From the NCBI GenBank assembly GCA_017511605.1, contig JAFWJL010000001.1:1-64000 (forward strand): a stretch of 64,000 bases of DNA, written 5' to 3'. The DNA comes from Bacilli bacterium. Lineage in GTDB: Bacteria > Bacillota_I > Bacilli_A > RF39 > UBA660. Below, piece after piece: positions 35,064 to 43,940 of the stretch. Both the position numbers and the translations under genes were made by a program. The notes beneath the pieces were generated by a model. The model did not search any database. It was not told where the DNA came from and saw nothing but the letters and a program-made list of their open reading frames with translations. The first letter of the stretch is position 1, and every line of letters starts with the position of its first letter.

Positions 35064-36806
35064 ATGTGTGGAATAATAGGATATATTGGTCAAAGAAGAC
35101 CAGAAGAAATCTTAATAGATGGATTAAAGAAATTAGAATATAGAGGTTATGATTCAGCAGGAATAGCATTAAAAGGAAATGAAATAGAAGTAATTAAAAG
35201 TGTAGGCAAAATATCTAATTTAGAAGATAAAATAAAGAATACTAATTTGATAGATTCTAATATAGGTATAGCCCATACTAGATGGGCAACTCATGGGGAA
35301 CCAACTGAAATAAATGCACATCCTCATACAATAGGAAAAGTCACTTTAGTACATAATGGTATTATAGAAAATGCAAAAGAATTAAAAGAAAAACTTCAAA
35401 GTGAAGGAATAAAATTTAATACTAGTACTGATACAGAAGTAATTGCGGCTTTAATAGATTATTACTATAAAGATAATATGAAAGAAGCTATTGAAAAAGC
35501 AATTAAAGAACTAAAAGGAAGTTATGCTTTAGCCATAATTAATAAAGATGAAGATAAATTATATGCAGTAAGATGCGAATCTCCATTAATTTTAGGAATA
35601 GGGGAAAATGAATACTTCGTAACTAGTGATATAGGGGCAATATTACCTTATACAAATAAATATGTATTACTAGGAGAAAATGAAATTGTTACCTTAACTA
35701 AAGAAGATTATATTATAGAAAAAGATGATACTAAAGTATTTAGAAAAGTAGAAGTAAGCAATTTATCTATTGAAGATACTAGTCTAAATGGATATGATCA
35801 CTACATGATGAAGGAAATAAATGAAGAACCAATATTAGTAGATAACTTAATAAAAAAATATATTAATAATATCGATAAATTACCAGATCTAAGTAAATAT
35901 AAAAATATTCATATAGTAGGTTGTGGTTCGGCTTATTATGCAGGTATGATTGGTAAATATTTATTTGAAGATGATGGTATTAAAGTAGATATAGATGTAG
36001 CTAGTGAATATAGATATAGAAACATTATTTATGATAAAGATACACTAGTAATATTAATATCTCAATCAGGAGAAACTGCCGATACTATAGCGGCAATGCG
36101 TAAAGCTAATGATAATAATGTTGATACATTAGCTATAGTAAATGTAGAAAGCTCAACTATAGAAAGAGAATCAACTTATAGTGTTTTAATAGAAGCAGGA
36201 AAAGAGATAGCTGTAGCTACTACTAAAGCATTTATTCTTCAAGTATTAATATTATCTCTATTATCATATAAATTAAATCCAGATGATAAATATAAAGAAG
36301 ATATAAAGAGTATCCCACAACAATTAAAAGTATTACTAGATAAAACAGGATTCTATAAAAAGTTGGCAGATTCTATTTATAAACATGATGATGTATTCTT
36401 TATGGGAAGAAAAATAGATTATGCAATCTCTATGGAAGGTAGTTTAAAACTAAAAGAAGTATCATATATCCATAGTGATTCATATCAAGCAGGAGAATTA
36501 AAACATGGTACTATTTCACTTGTTAATGAAGGGACAATTGTATTCGCAATAGTAACTGATGATGAAATAAGAGATAAAACAATATCTAATTTAGAAGAAG
36601 TAATATCTCGCGGTGCTAAACCAATATATGTAGGTAATGTAGATGTAAGTTATGAAAATAAAATAGTAATACCTAGAATTCATAAAAAACTACAACCTCT
36701 ACTAGCAGTTCCACCACTACAAATGATAGCGTATTTTGTAGCTTTAAAAAGAGGATGCGATATAGACAAACCTAAAAACTTAGCTAAAAGTGTAACAGTA
36801 GAATAA
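35064..36806 (+). CDS. glmS: glucosamine-6-phosphate synthase
   Basis: 580 residues (usual about 600). The N-terminal glutaminase starts MCGIIGYIG with Cys2 as nucleophile, then RWATHGEPTEINAHPH and HNGIIENA. Two SIS domains follow (GCGSAYYAGMIGKY; SQSGETADTIAA), with the catalytic C-terminal segment DKPKNLAKSVTVE. It makes glucosamine-6-P from fructose-6-P and glutamine for cell-wall synthesis. The catalytic ribozyme usual upstream of Firmicute glmS is absent. Confidence 0.96.
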   Translation: MCGIIGYIGQRRPEEILIDGLKKLEYRGYDSAGIALKGNEIEVIKSVGKISNLEDKIKNTNLIDSNIGIAHTRWATHGEPTEINAHPHTIGKVTLVHNGIIENAKELKEKLQSEGIKFNTSTDTEVIAALIDYYYKDNMKEAIEKAIKELKGSYALAIINKDEDKLYAVRCESPLILGIGENEYFVTSDIGAILPYTNKYVLLGENEIVTLTKEDYIIEKDDTKVFRKVEVSNLSIEDTSLNGYDHYMMKEINEEPILVDNLIKKYINNIDKLPDLSKYKNIHIVGCGSAYYAGMIGKYLFEDDGIKVDIDVASEYRYRNIIYDKDTLVILISQSGETADTIAAMRKANDNNVDTLAIVNVESSTIERESTYSVLIEAGKEIAVATTKAFILQVLILSLLSYKLNPDDKYKEDIKSIPQQLKVLLDKTGFYKKLADSIYKHDDVFFMGRKIDYAISMEGSLKLKEVSYIHSDSYQAGELKHGTISLVNEGTIVFAIVTDDEIRDKTISNLEEVISRGAKPIYVGNVDVSYENKIVIPRIHKKLQPLLAVPPLQMIAYFVALKRGCDIDKPKNLAKSVTVE

Positions 36807-36814
36807 GCAAAATT

Positions 36815-36852
36815 AAACATTCTTCATAAAATATATAGAAAGGAGAATGTTT
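36815..36852 (+). promoter_or_regulatory. hairpin covering a ribosome binding site
   Basis: An 11-bp stem (36815-36825 with 36842-36852, one G-T pair) whose 3' strand contains the GGAGA ribosome site and ends at the ATG of the small YjcZ-like gene. No T-run follows, so it is not a terminator. It could limit translation. Confidence 0.45.
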
Positions 36853-36990
36853 ATGTATTATGGATATCCATACCAACCTAATCAAGATAATAGTTTTGGT
36901 GGTTGGTGGGCAATCTTTATCGTAATCATTGTTATTTTCTTCCTATTCTGGGGTTTTGGAAATAATAATAATACTAATAATTGTCGATAA
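36853..36990 (+). CDS. small membrane peptide, YjcZ-like
   Basis: 45 residues, below common ORF cutoffs. A Tyr/Pro-rich N-terminus (MYYGYPYQPNQ), then FGGWWAIFIVIIVIFFLFW, one membrane helix, and an Asn-rich tail ending NNCR. The plan (Gly-rich start followed by an Ile/Val/Phe helix) is that of YjcZ/YhdX-type small proteins, many linked to sporulation. It has AAAGGAGA eight bases upstream, sequestered in a hairpin. Confidence 0.65.
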   Translation: MYYGYPYQPNQDNSFGGWWAIFIVIIVIFFLFWGFGNNNNTNNCR

Positions 36991-36993
36991 GAA

Positions 36994-37025
36994 AAGGGAA
37001 AGGATTTTGACTTTCCTTTAATTTT
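36994..37025 (+). terminator. probable terminator
   Basis: Stem 36994-37002/37011-37019 with an AT-rich tail containing T-runs; weaker than others. Confidence 0.5.
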
Positions 37026-37060
37026 GTGGTAAAATATAGGAACTTTTAAGGGGGACTAGT

Positions 37061-38164
37061 ATGAAAAAACAAATGAAAAGAAAAGATGAATTATTTAAAA
37101 TAAAAATATTAGGATCGGCAGCAATAATATTAGGTTTAGCCACAGGATTTAAATTAGTATATACAAATACTAAAAAAGCAGAATTAGAAAATGAAAATGC
37201 TAGATTAAGACAAGAATTTCAAAATATGCTAGATGCTGAATTAGATGCTTCACATACTGCTATGAAAAATAATGAAAAATATAAAATAAATGATTCAATT
37301 GAAATAGGGGATAAAACATTATACTTTGTATCTGATATAACTCCAACACCTACACCAACACCTACACCTGAACCAGAATATTCTAGATATATAAATACTA
37401 GTTCAGATGAGTTTATAGCTTCAGAAGATGGAATATATCATGAAACAAAATCAAAAGTAGTAATGGATTTCTATGAAGTTAATGAAATGATTGCCTTCTA
37501 TTCAAAAGTATTCCAATTAGATGATACAAAAGTAGGAAATAAAATATATGAAATAATAGAACAAGATGAAGATGCATGGAAAGAAGAAAACATTCTTAAT
37601 GGAATACAATATGAATCAAAAGAACAAGCTATCGCAAGAACTATTGCTGATATTTCTAATTTTCCACAAAACTATGGATTAGGAGATATTGAAGTAGATG
37701 AATATGAACTAAGTCATTATGAACCAGAAGAATTAATATATAAATTTTCAGATGTTATAGGAGTAAATCCATATATAGCTTTAGCAGTAGCTTACAGTGA
37801 AAGTGGAACTAAACTAGATTCATATAACTTTGAAACAAGATATAATGTTGGTGGATTACGTAGAAGAAGTGGAGATCCTCATCCAGCTACTTCATGGGGA
37901 TTAACAATATATAAAAATGAAGCAGAAGGATTATATAGATTTATAACTATCTTACATGATAACTTCTTTGTAGAAAGAGATAGTGGATATGACAGAATAA
38001 AAGCAATGTCTTATTCATATTGTGAAGATCCAAGCCATTGGAGAAATCTAGTAGGTAGTGTATATTATAATTTAACAGATAATGGATATGCTTACTACTA
38101 TAATAAATTTAAAGGTTATAGAGATTTAGTTTATCCAACAAAAGAAAAAGAATATACAATATAA
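37061..38164 (+). CDS. membrane-anchored lysozyme-like (glucosaminidase-type) protein
   Basis: 367 residues. Basic N-terminus, membrane helix at about 13-32, short coiled coil (ELENENARLRQEF), a Pro-Thr repeat linker at about 92-106, then an exported region. From about residue 225 (PEELIYKFSDVIGVNPYIAL) it resembles the lysozyme-like fold: AYSESGTKLDS would carry the catalytic Glu, and NVGGLR and SWGLTIYKNEAEG fit glucosaminidase/lytic transglycosylase proteins. It probably cuts or remodels peptidoglycan. Family assignment is by pattern only. Confidence 0.7.
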   Translation: MKKQMKRKDELFKIKILGSAAIILGLATGFKLVYTNTKKAELENENARLRQEFQNMLDAELDASHTAMKNNEKYKINDSIEIGDKTLYFVSDITPTPTPTPTPEPEYSRYINTSSDEFIASEDGIYHETKSKVVMDFYEVNEMIAFYSKVFQLDDTKVGNKIYEIIEQDEDAWKEENILNGIQYESKEQAIARTIADISNFPQNYGLGDIEVDEYELSHYEPEELIYKFSDVIGVNPYIALAVAYSESGTKLDSYNFETRYNVGGLRRRSGDPHPATSWGLTIYKNEAEGLYRFITILHDNFFVERDSGYDRIKAMSYSYCEDPSHWRNLVGSVYYNLTDNGYAYYYNKFKGYRDLVYPTKEKEYTI

Positions 38165-38191
38165 AAATAGATTCAAATGAATCTATTTTTA
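38163..38191. terminator. bidirectional terminator
   Basis: A 13-bp stem 38163-38175/38178-38190 between convergent genes. Confidence 0.85.
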
Positions 38192-38983
38192 TTTATGTCT
38201 CAAATACTTTTTATATACATCATAATCAATACGCTTTATTCTTTTTAAAGTATATTCCGTATCTTCTTTAGATATATCAAAGAAACTATACTCATCATTT
38301 CTATTTATATGTATTAATCTATGAAAATCATATTTATCACCTATGTATGGATTAACATCTCCATCATATCCAGAACATCCTAAAACCTCATCTAGTAAAA
38401 ATTCTACATCAGAAAAATGATATTTAGCTTTACTATTAGATAGTATTTTTCCAATACTTTCCACATTTTCAGTAAGAGTATTACCAGTAATTAGTTTTGT
38501 ATAATCATCAATTGTTTTGTTTCCAAAACCTAAACTCATATCAATATCCTTTACTAAAGGTTCTCTTTCTAATTTAAGTCTATCAAGAGTAAAACCTTGA
38601 GTAGGGAGATCTAACTTAACCCTAACAATATCACCTAAAGTAGCATCAAGTATCCATTCTTTTCCTTTATAATCTAAAATTAAAAAACAGTGTTTATTTA
38701 TATAAACAACATTACTATTTAAAGAAGTTAATAAATCTATTAAATATTTAACTAAAGGAGAAAAACTAGTACATACACATCTAGTATCTTTAATATCTTC
38801 AGGATTAAATCTATTATTTAGTATTTTATTACGTATCTTATCATCATCAAAAAAACTAGCATACGTATATCTAGAATCAAAAGAAAATATCTCACAGCAT
38901 CTTAAATAAATATATCTTGCTTTTTCGAAATCATTTAAATGAAGTGTACTTAATTCTTTACTAAGCTGTTCAATAAGATTCAT
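38189..38983 (-). CDS. transglutaminase-like cysteine-protease-fold protein
   Basis: 264 residues from the ATG at 38983; an upstream in-frame ATG at 38998 has the GAGGAGG site inside it. Pattern of a transglutaminase core: a helix with KARYIYLRCCEIFSFDSRY, then a Cys in CVCTSFSPLVKYLIDLL, His in NKHCFLILDYKGKEWILD and the following Asp in LDATLGD. These would form the Cys-His-Asp triad. No signal peptide, so it should act in the cytosol. Not an exact match to a known family, so the call is tentative. Confidence 0.55.
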   Translation of the reverse strand: MNLIEQLSKELSTLHLNDFEKARYIYLRCCEIFSFDSRYTYASFFDDDKIRNKILNNRFNPEDIKDTRCVCTSFSPLVKYLIDLLTSLNSNVVYINKHCFLILDYKGKEWILDATLGDIVRVKLDLPTQGFTLDRLKLEREPLVKDIDMSLGFGNKTIDDYTKLITGNTLTENVESIGKILSNSKAKYHFSDVEFLLDEVLGCSGYDGDVNPYIGDKYDFHRLIHINRNDEYSFFDISKEDTEYTLKRIKRIDYDVYKKYLRHK

Positions 38984-39072
38984 AGTATGCCTCCTCAATT
39001 AATAAAACATATAATAACACATTTAACTTTAAAAATAAATATTTATTATAATTTTATAGAGTAAATAAGCAA

Positions 39073-40191
39073 TTAACTTTTAAAGTTTTTAATCTTTTGA
39101 TTTATCCATTCATTATGATTCTTTTGAATTATATCTGTTTTATCTTCAATAAACTTTTGAATACATATAGAAATATCTTTATCAGTCATATCAGTTATTT
39201 CTCTTTGATATCTATACTGAATTAAATAATCAATAAATTCTTTTATATAACTATTTTGATTATATTTAAAATTTGGAACTAGTTTACCATCTTGTGTTTT
39301 ATATAAAACAAATACTTTATTATTATCATGATGAAAAGCTACAACAATATCTCCATTATTAATTAATTCATAAATAATAGTTTCAGTATCTTCTGTTCTA
39401 TAACTACCTTTATAATTAGATTGTACAATTACATCTACATTGTTTTCTATAGTAACAATATCAGTATCACCATACCAACCATAATGTTCTATTCTTTGAT
39501 GAGCTTCAGTTATAGTTTTATATGTATAATCTTCATTATTAATAATCTTTAATAGGGTAGTTATAGCTTTAGCTAACATTTTCTTATCAAAAGTAACTGA
39601 TGTCATTATCAAATTAGAGTAAGCATCTCCAGCTCTTACTAAGTAATTCTTTTTACTATCATTAAGATTATCAAAAGTAAGTGGTTTATTAACTGGTGTG
39701 TATTCATTTGCCTTCATTTTAGGCTTTATTTTTTCTTTTTTATCTATCTCTAATTTTGGAAGTAAAAGATGCATTGGAAGCTTTGTATCAGATGCTTTAT
39801 ATACTAAGTAGTAGTCATATCCCACAATCTCGTTTACCCATTCGAAATTACCAGTACATGAGACTTCCAAAATATTCTCATCGTTTACAGTTATAGTGGC
39901 TTTATAAAATGGTTTATAATAAAGTTTATAGTTACAATCATTATCAGATTGGTGCCAATGAGTAAATTCAATATTAACCACATCACCCTTAACATTTAAA
40001 AAAGTAGTAGAACCATATTCATGGTAGTATTTTTCTTTTTCAACGCTAGTACAACACAAATTGTCTAAATAAGATTTCTTTATGTAGTACTCTGGTGATA
40101 TTCCTAATGCAATATCCTTTATCTCATCATATAATTTTTTTGTAGTTTCATCATCCTTATCCCACACCTTTTCATAATATTTTTTTTCCAT
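39073..40191 (-). CDS. unknown protein
   Basis: 372 residues, soluble, no signal; not recognised. The first half is beta-rich with paired Cys (LCCTSV) and many Tyr/Trp; after a Lys/Pro linker (KKEKIKPKMKAN) the second half is mixed. The start follows GAGGAGATG. No clear terminator was seen at its 3' end. It lies in a run of unknown minus-strand genes. Confidence 0.75.
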   Translation of the reverse strand: MEKKYYEKVWDKDDETTKKLYDEIKDIALGISPEYYIKKSYLDNLCCTSVEKEKYYHEYGSTTFLNVKGDVVNIEFTHWHQSDNDCNYKLYYKPFYKATITVNDENILEVSCTGNFEWVNEIVGYDYYLVYKASDTKLPMHLLLPKLEIDKKEKIKPKMKANEYTPVNKPLTFDNLNDSKKNYLVRAGDAYSNLIMTSVTFDKKMLAKAITTLLKIINNEDYTYKTITEAHQRIEHYGWYGDTDIVTIENNVDVIVQSNYKGSYRTEDTETIIYELINNGDIVVAFHHDNNKVFVLYKTQDGKLVPNFKYNQNSYIKEFIDYLIQYRYQREITDMTDKDISICIQKFIEDKTDIIQKNHNEWINQKIKNFKS

Positions 40192-40282
40192 AAAATCATC
40201 TCCTCTTGACTTAAAGTATAGCCTATTTTATAATATAGATAAAATATATATTTTTGATATTAAATATAAATAGGAGTTATAT

Positions 40283-41170
40283 ATGAATATTAGTTTAGAT
40301 TTATATAAAATATTTTATACAGTTGCCCAATGTGGTAGTATATCTTCTGCTGCAGAGAAACTATTTATTTCTCAACCAGCTATTACATTTCAAATTAAAA
40401 AATTAGAAGAACAATTAGATACAAGTTTATTCACAAGAACAAAACATGGTGTAGTACTAACAGAAGAAGGAACTGTTCTTTATGAATATATTAATAAAGC
40501 TATGGAAACCATTACTAATGGAGAAAATGCTTTGTCTAATTTAAAAAATTTGGACAGTGGAATAATAAGAATAGGTTCATCTACCACAGTATGTAGACAT
40601 GTAGTAATGCCATACTTAGAAGAGTTTCATAAGAAATATCCTAAGATAGATATACAAATAGTTAATAATCTTACAGTTAATTTAATTAAAGATTTAAGAA
40701 ATGGTAATCTAGATATATTATTTTTAAATTTACCAATGACTGAGAATAAAGATTTAAACATTATACCTATCTGTGATGTCCAAGATATATTTGTAGGTAA
40801 TAAAGATTATTATGATAAAACAAAAGGTAAATTAAAATTAGAAGAATTAAAAGATTATCCACTTATATTTCAAAAATTACCATCTAATACAAGAAGTTAT
40901 TTAAATAACTATTTAAAGAATAATAATATGGATATAAAACCTCAATTAGAAGTAGTAAGTTATAACTTAATAATGGATTTAGTACATGCAGGCTTTGGTA
41001 TAGGTTATGCTACTAAAGAATTTATAAAGAAAGAATTAGAAAACAAAGAATTATATGAAATAAAAGTAGAACCTAAAGTAGATAAAAGATACATAGGACT
41101 TGCTACTATAAATAAAAAAACACCTAACTATAGTGTTAATAAATTAATAGAAATGATTACAAAAAAATAA
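40283..41170 (+). CDS. LysR-family transcriptional regulator
   Basis: 295 residues. N-terminal winged helix (GSISSAAEKLFISQPAITFQ, about 17-36), linker helix, and a two-lobed effector domain (IRIGSSTTVCRHVVMP). The family binds small ligands and activates a divergent or nearby operon; here the divergent gene is the unknown protein at 39073. A paralogue with a similar start (IDLELYRIFYVVAKN) is at 62354. Closest type is CysL/CbbR-like; the ligand is unknown. Confidence 0.92.
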   Translation: MNISLDLYKIFYTVAQCGSISSAAEKLFISQPAITFQIKKLEEQLDTSLFTRTKHGVVLTEEGTVLYEYINKAMETITNGENALSNLKNLDSGIIRIGSSTTVCRHVVMPYLEEFHKKYPKIDIQIVNNLTVNLIKDLRNGNLDILFLNLPMTENKDLNIIPICDVQDIFVGNKDYYDKTKGKLKLEELKDYPLIFQKLPSNTRSYLNNYLKNNNMDIKPQLEVVSYNLIMDLVHAGFGIGYATKEFIKKELENKELYEIKVEPKVDKRYIGLATINKKTPNYSVNKLIEMITKK

Positions 41171-41193
41171 ACACATCATATGATGTGTTTTCT
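41169..41193. terminator. bidirectional terminator
   Basis: A 10-bp stem 41169-41178/41181-41190, flanked by A-rich and T-rich runs. Confidence 0.75.
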
Positions 41194-41194
41194 T

Positions 41195-41974
41195 CTAGAT
41201 ATAATATGTTTTTACATAAACTGTAACTGTATTTGGTATTTCAATATAATTCTCATCAGATAAAGGATCTTCATTAAATATATCAAAAGGAGTGAAATCG
41301 TTTTTCTTTAAACCATAATCTTTTAATAATAATTCATAATATTTTTTAGATAAAGCTATATCGTTTTGATCTTTAGAACTTAATCCTTCAGCTAATTCAT
41401 CTTGTAGTTTTTCAACTGTTTTTTTCATACCATAGTAGTTATTTAGAATATCAGTAGCGGCACCACCTAGAATAAATGGAATATTACTACTTGGTAATTC
41501 CATTTTCTCAAGTTCTCCCTTAAGTCTTTTTATTTCTTTTTCCTTTTTAGTTGCACCATCAACATATCTAACAATTTCTATTTTTCCACATGGTAGAATA
41601 TTTTTATCATTATCTTGACTATAATTGTAGTTAAATAGTCCACGTGTATTACCATCTTTAATACTTACACAAATTCCTTCAATACCATTTGAGTTATCAT
41701 TGATTTTTAAATTATTATTATTTTTAAATAATTTTAAAGCATGATGATATATATTAAATTTACCAATAGATTGATAAATTTCCATTCCTGATAATAATTC
41801 TCTTTCATTTTTATCAATATTATTTTTAACAACAGAGAATTCTAAATTTAATAATGAATTAAGATAATCAATTGTTGGTTTTGATAAAACTCTTTCTGAA
41901 GATTTTAATTGTACTTTTAATTCTTTTAATGTTTTAATTTTATCCCATTCTCCATATCTTTCAATTTTTAACAT
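41195..41974 (-). CDS. unknown protein
   Basis: 259 residues, soluble; not recognised. A central coiled-coil segment (KKEKEIKRLKGELEKMEL, about 142-159) is followed by a Gly/Ala-rich stretch (FILGGAATDIL) that may be a short hydrophobic hairpin. The N-terminus KIERYGEW resembles that of the next gene (KLTRYGKF), so the two may share a small N-terminal module. It has its own TATAAT and an AGGAGG site. Confidence 0.72.
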   Translation of the reverse strand: MLKIERYGEWDKIKTLKELKVQLKSSERVLSKPTIDYLNSLLNLEFSVVKNNIDKNERELLSGMEIYQSIGKFNIYHHALKLFKNNNNLKINDNSNGIEGICVSIKDGNTRGLFNYNYSQDNDKNILPCGKIEIVRYVDGATKKEKEIKRLKGELEKMELPSSNIPFILGGAATDILNNYYGMKKTVEKLQDELAEGLSSKDQNDIALSKKYYELLLKDYGLKKNDFTPFDIFNEDPLSDENYIEIPNTVTVYVKTYYI

Positions 41975-42024
41975 ACGAAAACCTCCTGAATGAGATTATT
42001 ATAACATAAAGGTTTTAAATTACA

Positions 42025-42057
42025 ATAAAAAAACATCACTCACTAAATATGATGTTT
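42025..42057 (-). terminator. intrinsic terminator
   Basis: Minus-strand 8-bp stem 42031-42038/42050-42057 followed by seven T; it overlaps the end of the upstream-encoded unknown gene. Confidence 0.65.
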
Positions 42058-42549
42058 ATATGCAGCTGTTTTTGAAAGAATTTTGCTTTTTACTTTAAAT
42101 ATGTTATAAGCGATTTCTCCCTTATAATAATCAGCCAATCTACATGCAGCCTTAATTCTTGCATTTTTAGCAGCTTCTCTTTGATCTCTTTTAGCCTCTT
42201 TTACTTTCTTAGAATATTCTATTATTTCTTCTTTTGACATAGATCCTAGAATATCAATAATATCCTCTTTATCAAGTTCAGTAACACAAGTATCAACATA
42301 TAGGTATACAACACCAGGTCTATAATAGTCATTAATTAATCGTTGCTCAAGAGAGTTAGAATCATTCACATAAAAACGACTTACTATTTTTGTTCCTGTT
42401 ATTATATCTTTACCAATATTATCCCAATAAAAGCCATGAATTTTTCCTTTATTTCTAACGTTCTCCCATTCAGCATAAATATATGTATCCTCTGTTTTTG
42501 TATCATCTGTAGTTAAAACTTTAAACTTTCCATAACGTGTCAGTTTCAT
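42043..42549 (-). CDS. unknown protein
   Basis: 168 residues, soluble; not recognised. Begins KLTRYGKFKVLTTDDTK; the C-terminal third is basic and helical (KKVKEAKRDQREAAKNARIK). The separate promoter (TTGACT, 17-nt spacer, TATACT) and terminator make it monocistronic. It could be an RNA- or DNA-binding protein from its basic tail, but there is no motif. Confidence 0.72.
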   Translation of the reverse strand: MKLTRYGKFKVLTTDDTKTEDTYIYAEWENVRNKGKIHGFYWDNIGKDIITGTKIVSRFYVNDSNSLEQRLINDYYRPGVVYLYVDTCVTELDKEDIIDILGSMSKEEIIEYSKKVKEAKRDQREAAKNARIKAACRLADYYKGEIAYNIFKVKSKILSKTAAYKHHI

Positions 42550-42602
42550 AATATCACTCCTGTTAACACACTAGTATAAATTAGTTAAAAATATAAGTCA
42601 AT

Positions 42603-42627
42603 AAAAAAACACATCTAAGATGTGTTT
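42603..42627 (-). terminator. terminator of tRNA-His
   Basis: Minus-strand 10-bp stem 42607-42616/42618-42627 with a seven-T tail. Confidence 0.8.
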
Positions 42628-42639
42628 CTGTATTTAAAC

Positions 42640-42716
42640 TGGGGCGTCGTATGAGAATCGAACTCATGCGTACTAGTGCCACAAACTAGCGTGTTAACCA
42701 CTTCACCAACGGCGCC
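42640..42716 (-). tRNA. tRNA-His (anticodon GTG)
   Basis: Full cloverleaf on the minus strand with the extra G at -1 opposite C73, anticodon loop TTGTGGC (GTG at 42680-42682), T loop TTCGATT and encoded CCA. The acceptor stem GCGCCGT/ACGACGC has one C-A mismatch at pair 4-69. Confidence 0.92.
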
Positions 42717-42734
42717 ATTTCAAAATACATATAT

Positions 42735-42763
42735 ATTTTAGCAATAAATCTTCTTTTTGACAA
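42735..42763 (-). promoter_or_regulatory. promoter of tRNA-His
   Basis: Minus-strand TTGTCA, 17-nt spacer, TAAAAT preceded by TGC. Confidence 0.6.
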
Positions 42764-42839
42764 GTATTATTTTAACTTTTTAGGTATTTGCCTATACAGA
42801 TATTTACCCATAGAATAAATTAAAAAGAAGGGAGATATT

Positions 42840-43253
42840 ATGAATAACTATAAATACTATGATTATTTATATAGAAATAATATGAATATGAATAATCAAA
42901 ATCTATTTAATCCTACAGAAGGATTTATAAAAGGAAATATGTTTTCTAATTTATATAGTGGGTATAAAAACTATACTCCACAAAGATTAAACCCAAGAAA
43001 TGAACAAGAAAAAATGCTTTATGAATTAGATTCTATTAGTTTTGCAGCTCATGAATTAAACCTATATTTAGATATGCATCCAGAAGATCAATCTATGGTT
43101 ACATTATTTAATGATTATAGAAGAAAGTTAGAAGAATTAACTAAAAATTATGAAGATAAGTTTGGACCATTAATGGTAAATAGTGAAGAGATGGAAAATA
43201 AAACATTCTCATGGACTAATTCACCATGGCCATGGGAGGGTACTAATGTTTAA
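42840..43253 (+). CDS. cotJB: spore coat protein CotJB
   Basis: 137 residues with a 55-residue Asn/Tyr/Met-rich N-terminal extension. The CotJB core is clear: LYELDSISFAAHELNLYLD, HPEDQSMV, then EDKFGP and the closing PWPWEG. CotJB works with CotJC in the inner spore coat. CotJA, which precedes it in Bacillus, is absent; a tRNA is there instead. The cotJC start overlaps its last codons by 8 nt. Confidence 0.88.
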   Translation: MNNYKYYDYLYRNNMNMNNQNLFNPTEGFIKGNMFSNLYSGYKNYTPQRLNPRNEQEKMLYELDSISFAAHELNLYLDMHPEDQSMVTLFNDYRRKLEELTKNYEDKFGPLMVNSEEMENKTFSWTNSPWPWEGTNV

Positions 43254-43890
43254 ATATAGTAAAAGATTACAATATCCAATAAATATTAAAAAGAAAGATT
43301 TAAAAATGGCTAAATACTTAGTAACACAATATGGTGGATCTAATGGTGAATTAGGGGCAGCACTAAGATATTTAAACCAAAGATTAACTATGCCAGATAA
43401 TAAAGGTAAAGCTTTATTAAACGATATTGGTACTGAAGAATTAGGCCATGTTGAAATGTTAGAAACTATGATTTATCAATTGATGAAGGATGCAACTCTT
43501 GAAGAAATAAAAGAAGCAGGACTTGATACTCATTATGCAGAACACGCTAAAGCATTATTCCCAACTGATGCTAATGGAGTACCTTTCACTGTAACTTATT
43601 TTGCCACAACAGGTGACCCAATGGCAGACGTCGCAGAAGATATGGCTGCTGAACAAAAAGCTAGAGCTGTCTACGAGAACCTAATTGACCTAACTGATGA
43701 TCCCGATGTAATAGGACCACTTCTATGGTTAAGGCAAAGAGAGATAGTTCATTATGCTAGATTTAAAGAATTATTTGAACACTATGAAAAGAAATTAAAA
43801 AATGGTAATAATGAAATAAAAAATATGAAATACATGAATAATGATGATTATTTTATAACTAATTTAAATAACTATCAAAACTACATGTAA
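43246..43890 (+). CDS. cotJC: spore coat protein CotJC (manganese-catalase family)
   Basis: 214 residues from the ATG at 43246 (GGGAGGG upstream, overlapping cotJB). MFKYSKRLQYPINIKKKD is the typical CotJC start. A ferritin-like four-helix bundle with di-metal ligands follows: NGELGAALRYL, GTEELGHVEML and DMAAEQKARAVYENLI, plus WLRQREIVHYARF. The family is related to manganese catalases. It shows a spore-forming ancestry for this organism. Confidence 0.92.
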   Translation: MFKYSKRLQYPINIKKKDLKMAKYLVTQYGGSNGELGAALRYLNQRLTMPDNKGKALLNDIGTEELGHVEMLETMIYQLMKDATLEEIKEAGLDTHYAEHAKALFPTDANGVPFTVTYFATTGDPMADVAEDMAAEQKARAVYENLIDLTDDPDVIGPLLWLRQREIVHYARFKELFEHYEKKLKNGNNEIKNMKYMNNDDYFITNLNNYQNYM

Positions 43891-43915
43891 AAAGATAGAG
43901 TAATCTATCTTTTTA
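43890..43915 (+). terminator. intrinsic terminator of cotJBC
   Basis: Stem AAGATAGA/TCTATCTT with a GTAA loop and T-tail. Confidence 0.75.
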
Positions 43916-43940
43916 TGATATATTATTTATAGGTGATTTT

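Noticed and set aside
37330..37380. Short tandem repeat as CRISPR-like array
   Set aside because: It encodes a Pro-Thr linker in frame, with 6-bp units and no spacers.
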